In this document: piece by piece, positions 16,387 to 24,839 of the stretch
Layout of the letters: every line of letters starts with the position of its first letter
How positions within the stretch are numbered: position 1 is the first letter of the stretch
Source of the DNA: Acidobacteriota bacterium
Lineage (GTDB): Bacteria > Acidobacteriota > Blastocatellia > Pyrinomonadales > Pyrinomonadaceae
Assembly: GCA_019639135.1 (NCBI GenBank)
Contig: JAHBSL010000030.1
Location: forward strand, 1 to 33,604
DNA: 33,604 bases
Direction of reading: 5' to 3'
Translations under genes and position numbers: made by a program
Notes under the pieces: model-generated
The model's database searches: none
Told to the model about the DNA's origin: nothing
Seen by the model: only the letters and a program-made list of their open reading frames with translations

Positions 16387-17385
16387 ATGCAGGAAGGCAA
16401 CCCACAATTTACAGAGATCATAGCCGCTGCCGGGCCCTCGATCGGCGAGCTGTACGCTCGCTGCAAAGAGAACGCGCCGAACTTTAGCTGCGGCGAGGAA
16501 CAGTTTCGCCTCTCGATCGAACGCAGCCTTCTGAAGTTTTGCCGGGCTGCCGATACGCCGCCGACCGCCGAAGAAGTAAGCACCTTTATCGGCCAGCTTC
16601 AGGCGGATGATCTCTTGATGGCGATCGCCTGTTCAAACGGATGCGAGCGTGCCTGGTGGGAATTTGACCAGCAGCACCGGCCGTATCTCGAACGCGTTGC
16701 ACGCCACCTTGCCAAAACTGAGATCGATGCCCAGGATGTCATCGATACGGTCTATGTCGAGCTTTACGGCACGCGGGTCGTGGATGGCGAACGCATCTCC
16801 AAATTCGCGACCTATAGCGGCCGCGGTTCGATCCGCGGTTGGCTCAGGACTGTGGTTTGGCACTCGCTGGTCGATCTTCACCGAGCCAGCCCTGATGAGG
16901 TCTCGCTGGACGAGATGACGGAAAATTTCGGCGAAGGTGCGGCGCAGTCAACATTTCTTGTTAGCGTAGAGGATGGCGAAAAGGAGGCTGTGGATCAGCT
17001 TGCAGAACAGCGTTACCGGAAGGCGACGATCGAATCGCTTTCGGCTGCCTTCGCCTCGCTCGAACCGCATGAGCGGCTGCTTTTGCTCTACTACCATAAA
17101 GAGAACCTGAAGCTCCGCGAGATCGCCCGGCTTTTGGAGAACGCAGATTCTCCGCTCCGCGGATGGTTTCAGCGGCGGTCGCAAACCCGCGATTCCGGCG
17201 GCCGGACGCACGAATCGACCGTTATGCGCTGGCTTGAGAAGTGTTACGCCAGCGTCCTTGAGAACTTCCTGAACGAGCTTACGACCACGCAGGGCCTCTC
17301 CCGTGAGGAATCGGCGATATGCATGGAACTGGCCACTCGCGACCTTGGTTCTGGTGACCTTTTCGCAAAATTGTCGGCAACATAG
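16387..17385 (+). CDS. Sigma-70 family RNA polymerase sigma factor with an insertion in region 4
   Basis: Starting at ATG 16387 gives 332 residues. Region 2 covers about residues 80-166: a helix with ERAWWEFDQQHRPYLERVAR, then DAQDVIDTVYVELYG, and the promoter-melting part KFATYSGRGSIRGWLRTVVW. Region 4 begins near residue 225 (SLEPHERLLLLYYHKENLKL). Its helix-turn-helix is split by 24 residues (251-274) between EIARLL and HESTVMRWLEKCY. A 75-residue N-terminal extension precedes region 2. Such factors direct RNA polymerase to specific promoters. The next gene encodes a zinc-finger anti-sigma-like protein, so the two probably form a regulatory pair. Confidence 0.85.
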   Translation: MQEGNPQFTEIIAAAGPSIGELYARCKENAPNFSCGEEQFRLSIERSLLKFCRAADTPPTAEEVSTFIGQLQADDLLMAIACSNGCERAWWEFDQQHRPYLERVARHLAKTEIDAQDVIDTVYVELYGTRVVDGERISKFATYSGRGSIRGWLRTVVWHSLVDLHRASPDEVSLDEMTENFGEGAAQSTFLVSVEDGEKEAVDQLAEQRYRKATIESLSAAFASLEPHERLLLLYYHKENLKLREIARLLENADSPLRGWFQRRSQTRDSGGRTHESTVMRWLEKCYASVLENFLNELTTTQGLSREESAICMELATRDLGSGDLFAKLSAT

Positions 17386-17488
17386 CGTAAAGTTTTTGGC
17401 ATCAGAAACTTTTTTGCGGGTACCGACATAAGTTTACGCAAAAATATTTCGGCCATACCGTCTCAGTTACGGGAGGAAAACCGGAACA

Positions 17489-17899
17489 ATGGCTAACCAA
17501 GAAAGAATCGACCCACAATATGAAACGATCAAGGCACTGCTCGGCGGATTTCTGGCAGCGCGCAGGGAGGCTAACCCGGCCGCGGGCCACATTGAGCAGG
17601 ACACGATCGCCGCTTTTGTTGAAGGCAACCTGAGCGAACGCGAAGCCGCCCCTGTGATCAGCCATATGGCAGACTGCGGATTCTGTCTGCACGTTTCGGC
17701 CGAACTCATCCGGCTCGACACCGCATTCGCCGAAACTCCGGCAACGGTAACAGAAACAGCCAGCGAACCCGGAAAGATCTCTGAGGTTCTCAGCGGGCTC
17801 TTCGCAAAAATATTCGGAACCTCGGATGGAGCCGTTTTCGCTCACCACGAGGAAGAGAAGAAAGAGGAACAGGAAGACTCCGACGAAGAAAAGAAGTAG
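17489..17899 (+). CDS. Soluble zinc-finger anti-sigma-like protein
   Basis: ATG 17489 follows a strong GGGAGG site (17471-17476). The 136-residue product has HIEQDTIAAFVEGNLSERE followed by HMADCGFC, giving H34, H59, C63 and C66. HxxxCxxC is the hallmark of zinc-binding anti-sigma domains. No membrane helix follows, unlike many anti-sigma factors, so it is probably cytoplasmic and may sense a cytoplasmic signal such as redox state. The last 18 residues (HHEEEKKEEQEDSDEEKK) are almost wholly charged. It sits 103 bases after the sigma gene and probably controls it. Confidence 0.78.
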   Translation: MANQERIDPQYETIKALLGGFLAARREANPAAGHIEQDTIAAFVEGNLSEREAAPVISHMADCGFCLHVSAELIRLDTAFAETPATVTETASEPGKISEVLSGLFAKIFGTSDGAVFAHHEEEKKEEQEDSDEEKK

Positions 17900-17927
17900 A
17901 AGTTAGGGTTACTCCTCCACACACCGG

Positions 17928-17965
17928 GCCGCTGCCGTTACCATATGGCGGCGGCTGTTTCTTTT
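17928..17965 (+). terminator. Intrinsic terminator after the anti-sigma gene
   Basis: GCCGCTGCC (17928-17936) pairs with GGCGGCGGC (17947-17955), one wobble, loop of ten bases, followed by TGTTTCTTTT. Confidence 0.7.
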
Positions 17966-18052
17966 GTCCGCGATTTGTGAAATACTTTTTGTTTCGACGG
18001 CAGGCGCGTTTTGCCAAGCCGTAACTTAAGCATCTGTAGAGGTTTTCGCCGC

Positions 18053-18682
18053 TTGTTAGAACCCGAACCCAAATGCCCTCCCGAACCGGAGCCGCTCACA
18101 GTTGAGCACATTGCGACCGCGAAATTACCGACCGCCATCGGCGAGTTCCTTATATCAGGCTACCGCTCGACCAACAGCAACGAGGAGTTCGTTGTGCTCC
18201 ACAAGGGCGAAATGCGGCCCGATATCCCGACGCTTGTCCGCATCCATTCGCAGTGCCTGACCGGTGATGTCTTTGGTTCCGTGAAATGCGATTGCGGCCC
18301 GCAGCTCGAACAGGCAATGCGGATGATCGAGGCCGAAGGCCGCGGTGCCATTGTCTATCAGCAGCAGGAAGGCCGAGGCATCGGCATTATCAACAAGATC
18401 AGGGCCTATGCACTCCAGGACGAAGGCGCCGACACGGTCGAGGCGAACGAGAAGCTCGGCTTTGCCGTCGATGCCCGCAGCTACCGGCAGTGCGCCGAGA
18501 TCCTCTTTGACCTCGGCCTTTGCAAGGTCCGTGTGATGTCAAACAACCCCGATAAACTCAAAGCCCTTGAAGAAGCCGGCCTCAACGTCGTCGAACGAAT
18601 CCCGATCGAGATCGACACCCAAGAACCCGCCGCCCACTACCTCCGCACCAAAAAAGAAAAGCTCGGCCATTTACTATCCTAA
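18053..18682 (+). CDS. ribA: GTP cyclohydrolase II
   Basis: This enzyme opens the imidazole ring of GTP to begin riboflavin synthesis. Zinc ligands appear as CLTGDVFGSVKCDC (C-x10-C-x-C, DNA about 18254-18295). Other hallmarks are RIHSQC, QEGRGIGIINKI, DTVEAN and VMSNNPDKL. It is the stand-alone form, with no fused dihydroxybutanone-phosphate synthase, and no other riboflavin gene is nearby. No ATG precedes the conserved core. TTG 18053, with AGAGG ten bases upstream, is my choice (209 residues); TTG 18011 would add 14 residues. The N-terminus is Pro/Glu-rich (EPEPKCPPEPEPL). Confidence 0.93.
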   Translation: MLEPEPKCPPEPEPLTVEHIATAKLPTAIGEFLISGYRSTNSNEEFVVLHKGEMRPDIPTLVRIHSQCLTGDVFGSVKCDCGPQLEQAMRMIEAEGRGAIVYQQQEGRGIGIINKIRAYALQDEGADTVEANEKLGFAVDARSYRQCAEILFDLGLCKVRVMSNNPDKLKALEEAGLNVVERIPIEIDTQEPAAHYLRTKKEKLGHLLS

Positions 18683-18731
18683 GAATTAGATGTAGTCTAG
18701 GCGTAAGCTATTAACACGAAAGGAGGTGAGC

Positions 18732-19727
18732 ATGAAGCTATTCGCAGATCGAGCAGTTCCGATCACGGCACTGGCTTTTCTTTTCTTTGGAGCGCAGTTG
18801 GCCTACGCTCAGACCAGCAGGATACAGGGTCATGTAATGGATAAAGGTCGACGTCCTGTAGCTGAACTAAATGTTGAACTTCTCAATGAAGTTGAGGCCG
18901 TGGTTATGCGTACTAAAACGAATGGCAGCGGTGGCTATGCATTTGGCAATCTGCCTCCAGGAAGATATTTCATTCGAGTTCGCACTTTCGGTACTCCTTA
19001 CGAAGAACAGACACAAGAGGTTGAGATCAACACTTTCATCGGCGGCAGGCAGGTGGCTGATTTCCAACAGCGCGACTTCTACTTGAAGGATAGGAAGGAC
19101 TCCGAACGAAGATTAGGGCCTCCGGGAGTCATTTTCGCACAGGATGTTCCTCCCGACGCCAGGCGCCATTTTGACCAGGCCGTAGAAAGGATCAGCTCGA
19201 ATCAATTAGAACTTGGAATCGAGGAATTGCGAAGCGCGGTCAGTGCATTTCCTGACTACTTTCTGGCACTTGAGCTATTGGGGCTTGAACTGCTGAAACA
19301 ACAGAAATGTAGTGAAGCAGTTCCTTATTTTGAACGTGCTGTCGCCATAAATGATAAAGCGGCGAATGGTTGGTTTGGACTCTCATTTTGTTACTATTCT
19401 ACGGAAGCTGGCCGGAAAGCTGTCGAAGCAGCCAAAAAAGCTGCGGGCCTAAACCCTGAGTCCGCGGAGGTTGCACTGATACTCGGCATGGCACAAAGAA
19501 AGGAGAAACAATTCATCGATGCTGAGCGGTCGCTTTTGCGGGCAAAGAAACTTTCTGATGGAAAGTCGCCAGATGTGCATTGGAACCTCGCACTGCTTTA
19601 CGCATATAACTTAAAGAATTACAGACTCGCCGCCATTGAGCTTGAAGCTTATCTGAAATTGAAACCGGATCACCCCGATGCTCCTCTCTTGAAGAAATTG
19701 ATCCAGCAATATCGAAACCAGGGTTAG
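18732..19727 (+). CDS. Secreted protein with carboxypeptidase-type regulatory domain and TPR repeats
   Basis: ATG 18732 follows AGGAGG (18721-18726) by five bases. The 331-residue protein has a signal peptide (cleavage near AYAQ, residue 27). Residues 29-118 are a carboxypeptidase-type regulatory beta domain (IQGHVMDKGRRPVAELNVEL, GGYAFGNLPPGRYFIRV). Residues about 140-325 hold four to five TPR-like helical pairs (ARRHFDQAVERISSNQLELG, SEAVPYFERAVAINDKAANG, IDAERSLLRAKKL, NYRLAAIELEAYLKLKPDHP). It probably binds proteins in the periplasm or at the surface. The DNA looks less GC-rich than the upstream ribA. A terminator follows directly. Confidence 0.87.
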   Translation: MKLFADRAVPITALAFLFFGAQLAYAQTSRIQGHVMDKGRRPVAELNVELLNEVEAVVMRTKTNGSGGYAFGNLPPGRYFIRVRTFGTPYEEQTQEVEINTFIGGRQVADFQQRDFYLKDRKDSERRLGPPGVIFAQDVPPDARRHFDQAVERISSNQLELGIEELRSAVSAFPDYFLALELLGLELLKQQKCSEAVPYFERAVAINDKAANGWFGLSFCYYSTEAGRKAVEAAKKAAGLNPESAEVALILGMAQRKEKQFIDAERSLLRAKKLSDGKSPDVHWNLALLYAYNLKNYRLAAIELEAYLKLKPDHPDAPLLKKLIQQYRNQG

Positions 19728-19752
19728 TTTATCCTGTTCTTCTTATTGCATC

Positions 19753-19779
19753 AAAACCGTCGTCATTGGCGGTTTTTTT
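19753..19779 (+). terminator. Intrinsic terminator of the TPR gene
   Basis: AAAACCGTC (19753-19761) pairs with GGCGGTTTT (19768-19776), one wobble, loop GTCATT, and the T-run continues to 19779. Confidence 0.85.
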
Positions 19780-19949
19780 GCAGCCCTCGATTCCTGCTTG
19801 TCTAATCCTACGTATTTCCTATAGGTCTGTTTATTTTCAATTTGAAGCCTTGGCAGCTAATTGAACCAGTGCGGTGCATCGTCGCTATACAGAGCATTCC
19901 CATTGTCAACTATCCATGTTTGTCCGCACAATAATGTAGCAATCAAAAA

Positions 19950-19977
19950 AAGCCGCCCGATCGAAATCAGGCGGCTT
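19950..19977 (-). terminator. Intrinsic terminator of the first giant receptor gene
   Basis: On the minus strand AAGCCGCC pairs with GGCGGCTT (plus 19950-19957 and 19970-19977), and the minus transcript continues into a T-tract (plus A-run 19945-19951). It lies 23 bases beyond the receptor stop. Confidence 0.9.
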
Positions 19978-19999
19978 ATAAAAATGTTCGACCGACGGA

Positions 20000-22900
20000 T
20001 CAGAAAATGAACCGAAGACCGAAGCGGACCGAACGAGGTGACTGATAACCGTTTGCCAGCCCATAACGAGCATCCTTACGATTCGGGGCACCATTCATAT
20101 AAGTTTGAACAGTGTCGTAAAGCTGTCCTGCGGTCAAGGCATTTGCAGCAGCGACAGGATCGCTAAAGCCAAGTGCAGCCTCAGTGATTGTTACAGCCGA
20201 GAGCGTATTGTAGTAGCTGGTAATGTTGTCCTCATCAAAAAGATTGATGACGTTGACATCGGCAGCCAGTGTGAACCGGTTATCACGACCAAACCGATAC
20301 TTGTGAGAAACCGCAAAGTCGGTTTGAGTGAACATCGGCGTACGTCCCATATCGCCTCGACCATTGAGTGGAATTGGAGTACTTCCAGCGTGAAAAGAAA
20401 CAAGTGTGGTTTGTGGGGTACCAGACTGGAAGGTCGTGAAGTACGACAGCTCTGTTGAATTCGTCCGACTTCCCAACCAGTTGAAGATATATGCACCGTA
20501 AGAGTTCACTACGTGTGTACGATCAGTGGCGAGGAGTCCGTTGTCGGGCTTGCCTCGGTACGTCCAACCGATATAGGGAAGGTCAAAGAAACGGTTAACG
20601 CCTGGACTTGTACGGCCACCTTCATCCGAGCTCGCAAGACCAGAGTAGTTACCGAACAACCGACTCCAAGTGTAGTTGATATTGAAGTAGAAGTTGTTCG
20701 CCAGCCTGCGGTCGAGCGAGATCTCCCACGCCTTATAGTTTCTCTCCGGTTTCACTGAGCGTTCATAGCCGAGTTGGCGAAGCACCTGAGCGTGAAGCCC
20801 GGAGCCGGGGTTGCCGATGATGTAGGCTTCGCTGAAGTCCGGAGTAAGGATTCCGGCATCTTCGACCGCCCACTTGACATCCTTCCATGTGAAACGCGAG
20901 CCGATCACGAAGTTCCTAAAAAACTCTTGCTGGTAACCGACTGTTAATTCATCCTGCTGGAAGGGTTTAAGATCCGGGTCAACTTGGCCGGTGAAAATCG
21001 TAGCATTTGGATTGTTGGATGCAATACGATAATCATACTGACACCGGCTGAGTGCCCCCGGGGCAATAAAACCGGTCGTAGGACAGTTTCCACCCGGCGC
21101 GTCATTCCAGGTTCCGAGAATCTGTTGAATAGTGAAGCTTCGCCAATCCGGGCTGTTTGGGAAGATCTCAAAGTAATCCCAGCGATAGAAATCGCCGCCG
21201 AACGACCCTCGGGGAAGTTCGAACTTCAAACGATCATAGAACTTACCGTAGCTACCCCAGATCTTTGCAGTACCAGAGTTATTAAGCGCCACGGCAACGC
21301 CAACTCGAGGAGCAACCTTGTCACCCCATCCGAAATTGATTGGTGGTGCAAGACCGTTAAAGGAAGGCAGATCTTCCTTCTCAAAGCGAACACCGGCATT
21401 GAAGGTGACACGGTTACCAAACTGGATCTTATCCTGGATATAAACCGATTGGTTCGTATTCTCACCTGAACCAACTGTACCGAAACGGATAAGTTCGCCC
21501 GCACCGATAGCATTCGGATCGGGTGTGGAAGCTGCACCTATATCTTGAATGGTAAAGCCCATGTAAATTCGAATGATGCCCCGGTCCTTATAACCTGAAC
21601 GCACATCATTCCGAATACGGAACCACTGGTATCCGCCCTTAATTTCGTTGCGTACGCCTGCGACGCTCCCAAGATAGGTGGCATCGCCTTCGATCGTTGT
21701 GCGAACCGAAACATCAAACTCGGTAAGCGATGGCGAGGGATCCTGTTGGTTTGTCGGGCAATAGTTGCCGCCAACAATACATCGATAGCTGGTGCCGCTG
21801 AAAACAAAATAGTTGTTAGGCTTCTGGTTGAGGAAGCCACGCGAGAAACGTCCGCTAGCAACGAAACTGCTATTCGGCGTCCAACTAACCTGGCTGGTAA
21901 AGTTGTTTGCGTTCTGGCGACCGCCCTGACGTGAGTAAAGGTCCGCCCCAGTGTAGGTCTGACCATTGACAGTGACTGAAGCGGGGTTACCGCCAAGACT
22001 CACAGTTCCGAATGGAATCACACCCTCATTAATGAGCGGGTTCCAAAGAAAGCTGGCATTAACACGAATGTTCTCGGTCGGCTGAGCATCGATTCGTGCA
22101 AAAGCATACTCGTACCTGGAAGTGGCCTGATACGTTTCCGAGAAACGGTACGTTCTCGGTGCCGCTGTCCCCAATTGGGTTGACGGAGCATTCGTGTAAA
22201 AATCCGTCGTTACCCTAGAACTGAAGATTTGAGGAGCATAGCTGCCGAAGAACCAAAGTCGATCCTTGACGACCGGACCGCTAAGGCTGAATGTGGGGAA
22301 GAAATCCGTTCCTCCCGCTTTTGGCGGCTTAATGTATTCCGTCCGCTGAAGGAAGTTTGCCCCTGAGCCGTTAACAAAACGAAACAGCGACGGCCGTGGA
22401 TCGCCGTTGAGTTTCTGCGTGTTAAAAGCAGCCCCAACCTCACCGCGCCAAGCGTTTGTTCCACCCTTCGTGATTACGTTAATGACACCGCCTGTGGCCC
22501 CGCCGAACTCGGCTTCAAATCCGCTTGACTTGACCTGAAGCTCCTGTACCAAACTCGTCGGGATAGCGTTGTTTCCGTTCAGAGTGCCGGTGCGGAAGTT
22601 TGTGACCTCCTGACCGTCAATATAGAAGGTGTTTTCAGAACCTGATGCTCCGTCTATCGAAACACCACCAGCCAGCCCTTCGGGACGGGTTCCTGGTGCA
22701 AGCTTCAGCAGGCTGGTAAAATCCACGCCCTTGGGAAGCAGCTCGATCTCCTTTGCAGATACAGTAGTCTGTACCTTTGAGTCGGTCGAATCCACCGGGG
22801 TAACCAATTCGTCGCCTGTGATATCGACAATTGCGTCGGCCCCACTAACAGCAAGCTGTATGTTTACGGATGTCGTCGTCTCAACGCTAACCGATTGGTT

Positions 22901-23182
22901 GGAGGCAGCCTTCTCCGCAAAACCACTCGCAGCAACGTTGATGTTGTAGGTGCCGGGGGGCAGTTGGCGGAAAGCGTAAAAACCCTGTGAATCGGTCGTT
23001 GCGGTACGTGACAAGCCAACTGAAACGCCGCTCAGGGTGACTTTTGCACCGGGCACGACTGCTCCATTTGGATCCGTAACCGTACCTGTGATCGCGCCGA
23101 ACTGCGACTGCGCAAATACACTTGAAGTGTAAACTACAACACAAAGCAGAATAGACGAGATCACGATAAGATTCTTTCTCAT
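20000..23182 (-). CDS. Oar-like TonB-dependent outer-membrane receptor, 1060 residues
   Basis: I start at the ATG at 23180-23182 behind AAGGAG, giving MRKNLIVISSILLCVVVYTS and a signal peptide ending near VFAQ; a GTG further upstream would add eleven residues. Residues about 27-110 form the regulatory beta domain (GAITGTVTDPNGAVVPGAKV, GFYAFRQLPPGTYNINV). The plug follows (ELLPKGVDFTSLLKLAPGTR, GSENTFYIDGQEVTNF, FGGATGGVINVITKGGTNAW). The remainder is a large barrel ending RSVRFGLRFIF. This is the Oar-like receptor type that is greatly expanded in Acidobacteriota; ligands are largely unknown, with surface adhesion or polymer uptake proposed. It appears monocistronic, with a terminator after the stop. 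Confidence 0.93.
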   Translation of the reverse strand: MRKNLIVISSILLCVVVYTSSVFAQSQFGAITGTVTDPNGAVVPGAKVTLSGVSVGLSRTATTDSQGFYAFRQLPPGTYNINVAASGFAEKAASNQSVSVETTTSVNIQLAVSGADAIVDITGDELVTPVDSTDSKVQTTVSAKEIELLPKGVDFTSLLKLAPGTRPEGLAGGVSIDGASGSENTFYIDGQEVTNFRTGTLNGNNAIPTSLVQELQVKSSGFEAEFGGATGGVINVITKGGTNAWRGEVGAAFNTQKLNGDPRPSLFRFVNGSGANFLQRTEYIKPPKAGGTDFFPTFSLSGPVVKDRLWFFGSYAPQIFSSRVTTDFYTNAPSTQLGTAAPRTYRFSETYQATSRYEYAFARIDAQPTENIRVNASFLWNPLINEGVIPFGTVSLGGNPASVTVNGQTYTGADLYSRQGGRQNANNFTSQVSWTPNSSFVASGRFSRGFLNQKPNNYFVFSGTSYRCIVGGNYCPTNQQDPSPSLTEFDVSVRTTIEGDATYLGSVAGVRNEIKGGYQWFRIRNDVRSGYKDRGIIRIYMGFTIQDIGAASTPDPNAIGAGELIRFGTVGSGENTNQSVYIQDKIQFGNRVTFNAGVRFEKEDLPSFNGLAPPINFGWGDKVAPRVGVAVALNNSGTAKIWGSYGKFYDRLKFELPRGSFGGDFYRWDYFEIFPNSPDWRSFTIQQILGTWNDAPGGNCPTTGFIAPGALSRCQYDYRIASNNPNATIFTGQVDPDLKPFQQDELTVGYQQEFFRNFVIGSRFTWKDVKWAVEDAGILTPDFSEAYIIGNPGSGLHAQVLRQLGYERSVKPERNYKAWEISLDRRLANNFYFNINYTWSRLFGNYSGLASSDEGGRTSPGVNRFFDLPYIGWTYRGKPDNGLLATDRTHVVNSYGAYIFNWLGSRTNSTELSYFTTFQSGTPQTTLVSFHAGSTPIPLNGRGDMGRTPMFTQTDFAVSHKYRFGRDNRFTLAADVNVINLFDEDNITSYYNTLSAVTITEAALGFSDPVAAANALTAGQLYDTVQTYMNGAPNRKDARYGLANGYQSPRSVRFGLRFIF

Positions 23183-23558
23183 GATAGTCTCCTTTTCAAA
23201 AATTTTAGTGATCACAACTGTACAGTAAACATCGGGTTGGAATCTCGAGTGTGTTTACCTATCTTAAATATGCAATTATTATGCCGCTATACTTCATTAA
23301 TCGGGTGCCAATGAAAACCGAATGATAAACAAGATTTCTCAGTTCTAAAAACGTAAAGCAAAGCTCATATCCATCCATCTTTCTGGATTTTTTTCCACAA
23401 AACTGGACATTTGGCCTGATTCTTGGACAAGGAATTAGTAAATTAGGAAGGTAGAACTAACGGAAAGTTAAGATCAAAGGAACCACTATTACTTAGAATA
23501 ACATGTAAATGGCAGATAATGAACGCCACGATTGCTTGTGCTAAGCTCAAATTTTCAA
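23183..23558. other. AT-rich divergent intergenic region
   Basis: This gene-free stretch of about 375 bases lies between the receptor gene (minus) and the HD-domain gene (plus). It is visibly AT-rich and should contain both promoters. The minus strand has TTGGCA with TATAGC 14 bases later, which is too close for a good sigma-70 promoter. I see no confident operator, RNA gene or coding region. The only clear site is the receptor's AAGGAG ribosome-binding site just above 23182. Confidence 0.4.
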
Positions 23559-24839
23559 ATGGAACGAATTTACCGTGATCCGGTTCATAATATAATCCGC
23601 GTCAGGGGTGATGAGCCGGATGGGCGGCTGATCATTCGCCTGATCGATACGCCCGAGTTTCAGCGGCTGCGGCGGGTGCGGCAGCTCGGGCTGGCGCATT
23701 TTGCCTATCAAGGGGCCGAGCATTCGCGGTTCACACACAGCCTCGGTGCCTATCATCTCGCCACGCGGATAATCTGGCGGCTTGCCGAACGATACCCTAT
23801 AGAACCGTCGGACCGGACCGCCGTTCTTGCCGCAACCCTGCTCCATGACGTCGGCCACGGCGCATTCTCGCACGTTATCGAATCTATACTCGGCTTTCAC
23901 CACGAAGATTTCACGGTCGAGTGTGTCCTCAGCCCCGAGACGGCCGTGGGACGCGTACTTCGCGAGGCGGACGAGGAACTTCCCGCCCGCGTTGCCGCAA
24001 TAATCCAGGGCACTTTCCGGCCGATGGCTCTCGCTCAGCTCGTCTCGTCGCAGCTCGACGTTGACCGGATGGATTACCTGCTCCGCGATTCGCTGATGAC
24101 GGGCGTCAAATACGGCGTTTACGACCTTGAATGGATCGTGAAATCGCTTGAGATCAATCTTGACGAAGATCAGCTTTACGTCTCGGCACCCGGAATTTAC
24201 GCCGTCGAAGATTATCTGCAGGCCCGCTACTATATGTTCCGCCAGGTCTATTTTCATCGAACCTTGCGTGCAGCGGAGATGATCCTGAAATCGCTCCTAA
24301 GGCGAGCTCTCAAGGTCTTTGCCGAGGGCGGCGACGTCTGGTTCACGAGCGGGACGCCCTTTGAAAAAATACTCACCGGAACGAAGCTTTCGCTCGGAGA
24401 GCATCTGGCGATCGACGATTCGGACTTCATCTTTCACATAAAGCAATGGCAGCGTTCGGCGGATGCGGTGCTCTCGGATCTCGCTTTCCGGTTCCTCAAC
24501 CGGCGGCTTTTCAAGGCGCTCGATCTCGATATGCCGGAGGAAGAGCGGATCGAGTTCGTCGCCCGTTCCCGCGAGGCCGTCGCGAATGCCGGGCTCGACC
24601 CCGAATATTATCTGCTTGAGGATACAGGCGGAGACGTTGAGCACAACTTCTACATCGCCGACCCGTCAAAGCCGAAGAACCTGATCTACGTTGAGGACGG
24701 CTATGCACATCCGCAGATCCGCGAGATCTCGGAAGTAAGCTCGGCCGTCCGCGGGCTTCAGCAGGGCTATCGAATTCACCGGCTATGCTTTCCGGACGAG
24801 CTAAGGGGCGAGATCGCCGACCTTTACCACCGCCGATGA
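23559..24839 (+). CDS. HD-domain phosphohydrolase (dGTPase/SAMHD1-like family)
   Basis: ATG 23559 gives 426 residues starting MERIYRDPVHNIIRV, the usual opening of this family. The HD metal site is seen as HSRFTHSLGAYHLA (H55/H60), LLHDVGHGAFSH (H96, D97) and later SQLDVDRMDYLLRDS with the final Asp. The family includes dNTP triphosphohydrolases and related nucleotide phosphohydrolases of uncertain substrate. It is probably cytoplasmic. Its stop overlaps the start of the next gene (ATGA at 24836-24839), so the two are translationally coupled. Confidence 0.9.
   Translation: MERIYRDPVHNIIRVRGDEPDGRLIIRLIDTPEFQRLRRVRQLGLAHFAYQGAEHSRFTHSLGAYHLATRIIWRLAERYPIEPSDRTAVLAATLLHDVGHGAFSHVIESILGFHHEDFTVECVLSPETAVGRVLREADEELPARVAAIIQGTFRPMALAQLVSSQLDVDRMDYLLRDSLMTGVKYGVYDLEWIVKSLEINLDEDQLYVSAPGIYAVEDYLQARYYMFRQVYFHRTLRAAEMILKSLLRRALKVFAEGGDVWFTSGTPFEKILTGTKLSLGEHLAIDDSDFIFHIKQWQRSADAVLSDLAFRFLNRRLFKALDLDMPEEERIEFVARSREAVANAGLDPEYYLLEDTGGDVEHNFYIADPSKPKNLIYVEDGYAHPQIREISEVSSAVRGLQQGYRIHRLCFPDELRGEIADLYHRR

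Noticed and set aside
23183..23558. Sigma-54 promoter suggested by TTGGCAC on the minus strand
   Set aside because: The expected TTGC element at the -12 position is absent at the correct spacing.
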